From an uncultured Kiritimatiellota bacterium (GTDB lineage Bacteria; Verrucomicrobiota; Kiritimatiellia; RFP12; UBA1067): a stretch of 7,243 nt of DNA. Made by a program: the position numbers and the translations under genes. Shown here in pieces: positions 5,505 to 7,243 of this stretch (position 1 is its first letter; the number at the start of each line of letters is the position of its first letter). The DNA lies in contig CAKULR010000089.1 in the NCBI GenBank assembly GCA_934667295.1, positions 1-7,243 on the forward strand, read 5' to 3'. The notes beneath the pieces are model-generated. The model was not told the DNA's origin. It saw only the letters and a program-made list of their open reading frames with translations, and ran no database searches.

Positions 5505-6617
5505 CTACCGCCCCGGGTCGGCAATGCGGGAATAGAGGGTCATCGGAATGCCGTTCTCCTTCAGCTTCGCGGCAAGCGCACGGCACTGTTCAAGGTATTT
5601 CGGACGGTCCTTCGTCCACTGGTGGCTGATGTAGGCGAAGGAACGCCCGCTGCGCAGGACGCCGACGGCCTTTTCGTAGACCTCGTCCACGCTCTTCCCC
5701 TCGTCGAAGAAGGCAAAGTCCGACGGATAGTTCCACGGCGACCATCTGCCGGCGCCACAGGTCGAGTCCGCCACCGTATAGCCGAACTCATCGCCGTACA
5801 CCGCCTTCATCCGCCGCCCGTCGACGGCCGTCTCCCAACCGCCCGGCCGGATCCACGTCTTCGGCGCGGGCAACCCGTGTGCGACGAAGCGTGAGACGGA
5901 GTTCTTCGCCTGTGCCCGAAGGAGGTCCTTCGACGGTTGGACGGCGGTCCCGTCAAGAAGCACGATCTCGCAGGTCGCGAACGAATTCGTCGTCCAGCGC
6001 CCCCAGAAGTCGGAACACCGCTGTTCGGGCCCCTTCTTGAACAACCCGCCACCGCAGTCCTTGCCAAGGCCATAGAGCGCGCCGGTCGCCGGCACATAGA
6101 ACTTCCGGCTGAACGACTGGGCTGAAAGGAACCGGGGATCGTCCGAACGGAGTACCCCCGCCGTCATCGACGCCTTCACCCGGACGTTTCCCGGATGCGC
6201 CAGGTCCAACTCGGGACGGCACAACACAAGCCCGCCCTCGGCGTGGTCGAAGAAGTCGGCCGTACGATACGCCTCCGCCTCCGCCGCGCTGTCAAGCCGC
6301 AACTTGAACATCGCATGCTGCGCGGTGTGGTCCATGATCTCGTGCCCGCGCGACGCGAGATCGCGCAGGGCCGTCCACTGTTCTTCGTTCAGCCCGGCGG
6401 AGTTCACGGCGAACGAACACCGTCCGCCCACCGCCTCGAAGATCTCCGCGATCTCGCGCCACTGCGAGACCGGCTTGTTGTCGTCGAAGCGCAGCACGAG
6501 CGCCGCGCCGCGCATCGTCTGTGGGGACGTTGCGGCGGCACGCGCCCCAACCCCGCTTCCAACGAGGGTCACCGAAAACAACAAGGTCGAGAGGATCGTC
6601 TTCATTTTCATCTCCAT
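5505..6617 (-). CDS. Secreted polysaccharide deacetylase-like protein (NodB/CE4 type)
   Basis: A 370-residue protein with a signal peptide (residues 1-27, cleavage after ARA) and NodB-type metal and catalytic motifs: LRFDDN (42-47; D45 and D46 in place of the usual TFDDG), DHTAQH (96-101, the H-S/T-x-x-H metal motif, H97 and H101), IRPGGWE (256-262, RPxxG-like), and YISHQW (329-334, late His332). These predict metal-dependent removal of N- or O-acetyl groups from a glycan outside the cytoplasm. About 155 residues lie between the H-T-A-Q-H motif and the RPGGW motif, much more than in a minimal NodB domain, so a large insertion is present. The start at 6617 has AAGGA at 6623-6627; ATGs at 6611 and 6605 are alternatives (MKTIL at 6605 is the more typical signal-peptide start). 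It lies 54 bp after rsmE on the same strand. Substrate unknown. Confidence 0.85.
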   Translation of the reverse strand: MEMKMKTILSTLLFSVTLVGSGVGARAAATSPQTMRGAALVLRFDDNKPVSQWREIAEIFEAVGGRCSFAVNSAGLNEEQWTALRDLASRGHEIMDHTAQHAMFKLRLDSAAEAEAYRTADFFDHAEGGLVLCRPELDLAHPGNVRVKASMTAGVLRSDDPRFLSAQSFSRKFYVPATGALYGLGKDCGGGLFKKGPEQRCSDFWGRWTTNSFATCEIVLLDGTAVQPSKDLLRAQAKNSVSRFVAHGLPAPKTWIRPGGWETAVDGRRMKAVYGDEFGYTVADSTCGAGRWSPWNYPSDFAFFDEGKSVDEVYEKAVGVLRSGRSFAYISHQWTKDRPKYLEQCRALAAKLKENGIPMTLYSRIADPGR

Positions 6618-6671
6618 TCTTTTCCTTCAAAACAGCGGCTTTTTGAGCGTGCGATTCCCCGATCGTATCGG

Positions 6672-7243
6672 TCAATCCGGAACGGGCATGAGGCGCGCGA
6701 GGACGGCGATGGCCGCCGTGTCCGTGCGGAGGATGCGCGGGCCGAGGGAGAGACGCGCAAAGCCATGCGCCTCCAGAAGCGTCACTTCGTCGTCCGTCCA
6801 CCCGCCCTCGGGGCCGAGCGCGACGACGCCACGCGCGGACACATCGGGATCTTCCGGGGAGGGGCGCACCGTGTTGCGACCGCTCTCCCTCTCCGCCCCC
6901 GCATCGTACGGATGCGCGACAACGCGCATCGTCTGGCCCGCGAAGTTCGCCTCGAAGCGTCCCCCTTCGAGGAAGCGCCGGAAATTCCGCTCGACCTGGA
7001 GGACCGGCAACGCGGTCGTCCCGGCCTGCATGAGGCCGTCCAGCAAAAGCGGACGGGAGACGGCCTCCTTGAGGAGCTGCGCTCCCCAGAACGCCTTTTC
7101 CACCTTTTCCGCGCCCACGAGGACAATCCGCCCCACACCCATCTGCGCAAGCTGCGGCAGAAGGCGCTTCAGCGCGCGCGGACGCGGCGGCGCGAGGAGG
7201 AGATCGACCCACGGCGCAACGGCCTCCTCCGCATGGGTGCAGC
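6672..7243 (-). CDS. rsmE: 16S rRNA m3U1498 methyltransferase RsmE, N-terminus beyond the window
   Basis: The frame is open at the right edge and ends at TGA 6672-6674, leaving 189 visible residues of a protein normally about 230-250 long. The missing part is most of the N-terminal PUA-like RNA-binding domain. The SPOUT methyltransferase domain is present: LAQMGVGRIVLVG early, then LGPEGGWTDDE (about 6786-6818) and LSLGPRILRTDTAAI (about 6708-6752). Those two form the AdoMet-binding trefoil knot and are diagnostic of the family. The middle reads VEKAFWGAQLL and LMQAGTTALPVL, instead of the ERSV and EQSxR forms of the Escherichia coli branch; this matches a known RsmE subgroup with a similar VEKSYW-type segment. 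It methylates N3 of U1498 in 16S rRNA. It is a housekeeping gene and probably unrelated in function to the glycan genes. Confidence 0.88.
   Translation of the reverse strand, partial: CTHAEEAVAPWVDLLLAPPRPRALKRLLPQLAQMGVGRIVLVGAEKVEKAFWGAQLLKEAVSRPLLLDGLMQAGTTALPVLQVERNFRRFLEGGRFEANFAGQTMRVVAHPYDAGAERESGRNTVRPSPEDPDVSARGVVALGPEGGWTDDEVTLLEAHGFARLSLGPRILRTDTAAIAVLARLMPVPD

Noticed and set aside
4465..5586. A minus-strand 373-codon frame opposite the glycosyltransferase
   Set aside because: Composition is Glu/Gly/Val/Asp-biased with no family features; it is the antisense shadow of the GT2 gene.
6618..6671. Terminator or promoter between rsmE and the deacetylase
   Set aside because: Only a short 5-bp stem (CCGAT/ATCGG, just after the rsmE stop) and an AT-rich imperfect repeat are present; neither has a T-tract, and no -10/-35 pair is convincing.

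Overview
This is a GC-rich, gene-dense bacterial window with little intergenic DNA. Exported carbohydrate-active proteins dominate it: a clan-A glycosidase, an FAD oxidoreductase with an N-terminal sugar-binding-like sandwich, and a NodB-type deacetylase. Together with the GC content and the REP-like palindrome, this suggests a polysaccharide-degrading member of the PVC group, perhaps a Kiritimatiellota/Lentisphaerota-like bacterium. That assignment is inference from protein style; no phylogenetic marker was compared.

Layout. (1) Positions 1-4073 hold a minus-strand cluster read right to left: an FAD-dependent oxidoreductase with a Tat-like leader (2196-4073), a 666-residue secreted glycoside hydrolase (150-2150), and the first 45 codons of a third exported protein that runs off the left edge (1-136). 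Gaps are 45 and 13 bp, so this looks like one operon. (2) Positions 4074-4482 are non-coding. They contain the leader and a likely extended -10 promoter of the operon, a 2x15-bp tandem repeat in that leader, a REP-like palindrome, and the C-terminal stub of an IS4-type transposase. (3) A plus-strand family 2 glycosyltransferase with two C-terminal membrane segments (4483-5496) starts right at the edge of the stub, with an extended -10 box only 11 bp before its ATG. (4) It converges, 8 bp apart, on a minus-strand secreted polysaccharide-deacetylase-like gene (5505-6617). (5) The right edge carries the C-terminal part of the 16S rRNA methyltransferase RsmE (6672-7243), a housekeeping gene on the same strand.

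Working together. The oxidoreductase and glycosidase, both with export signals, plausibly act on the same extracytoplasmic glycan or glycoside; the substrate cannot be read from the sequence. The glycosyltransferase is divergent from the operon and probably a separate unit making a cell-surface glycan. I found no CRISPR array, tRNA, rRNA or defence system, and no clear sign of a new multi-gene system. The most unusual material is the 400-bp divergent intergenic region and the small repeats.
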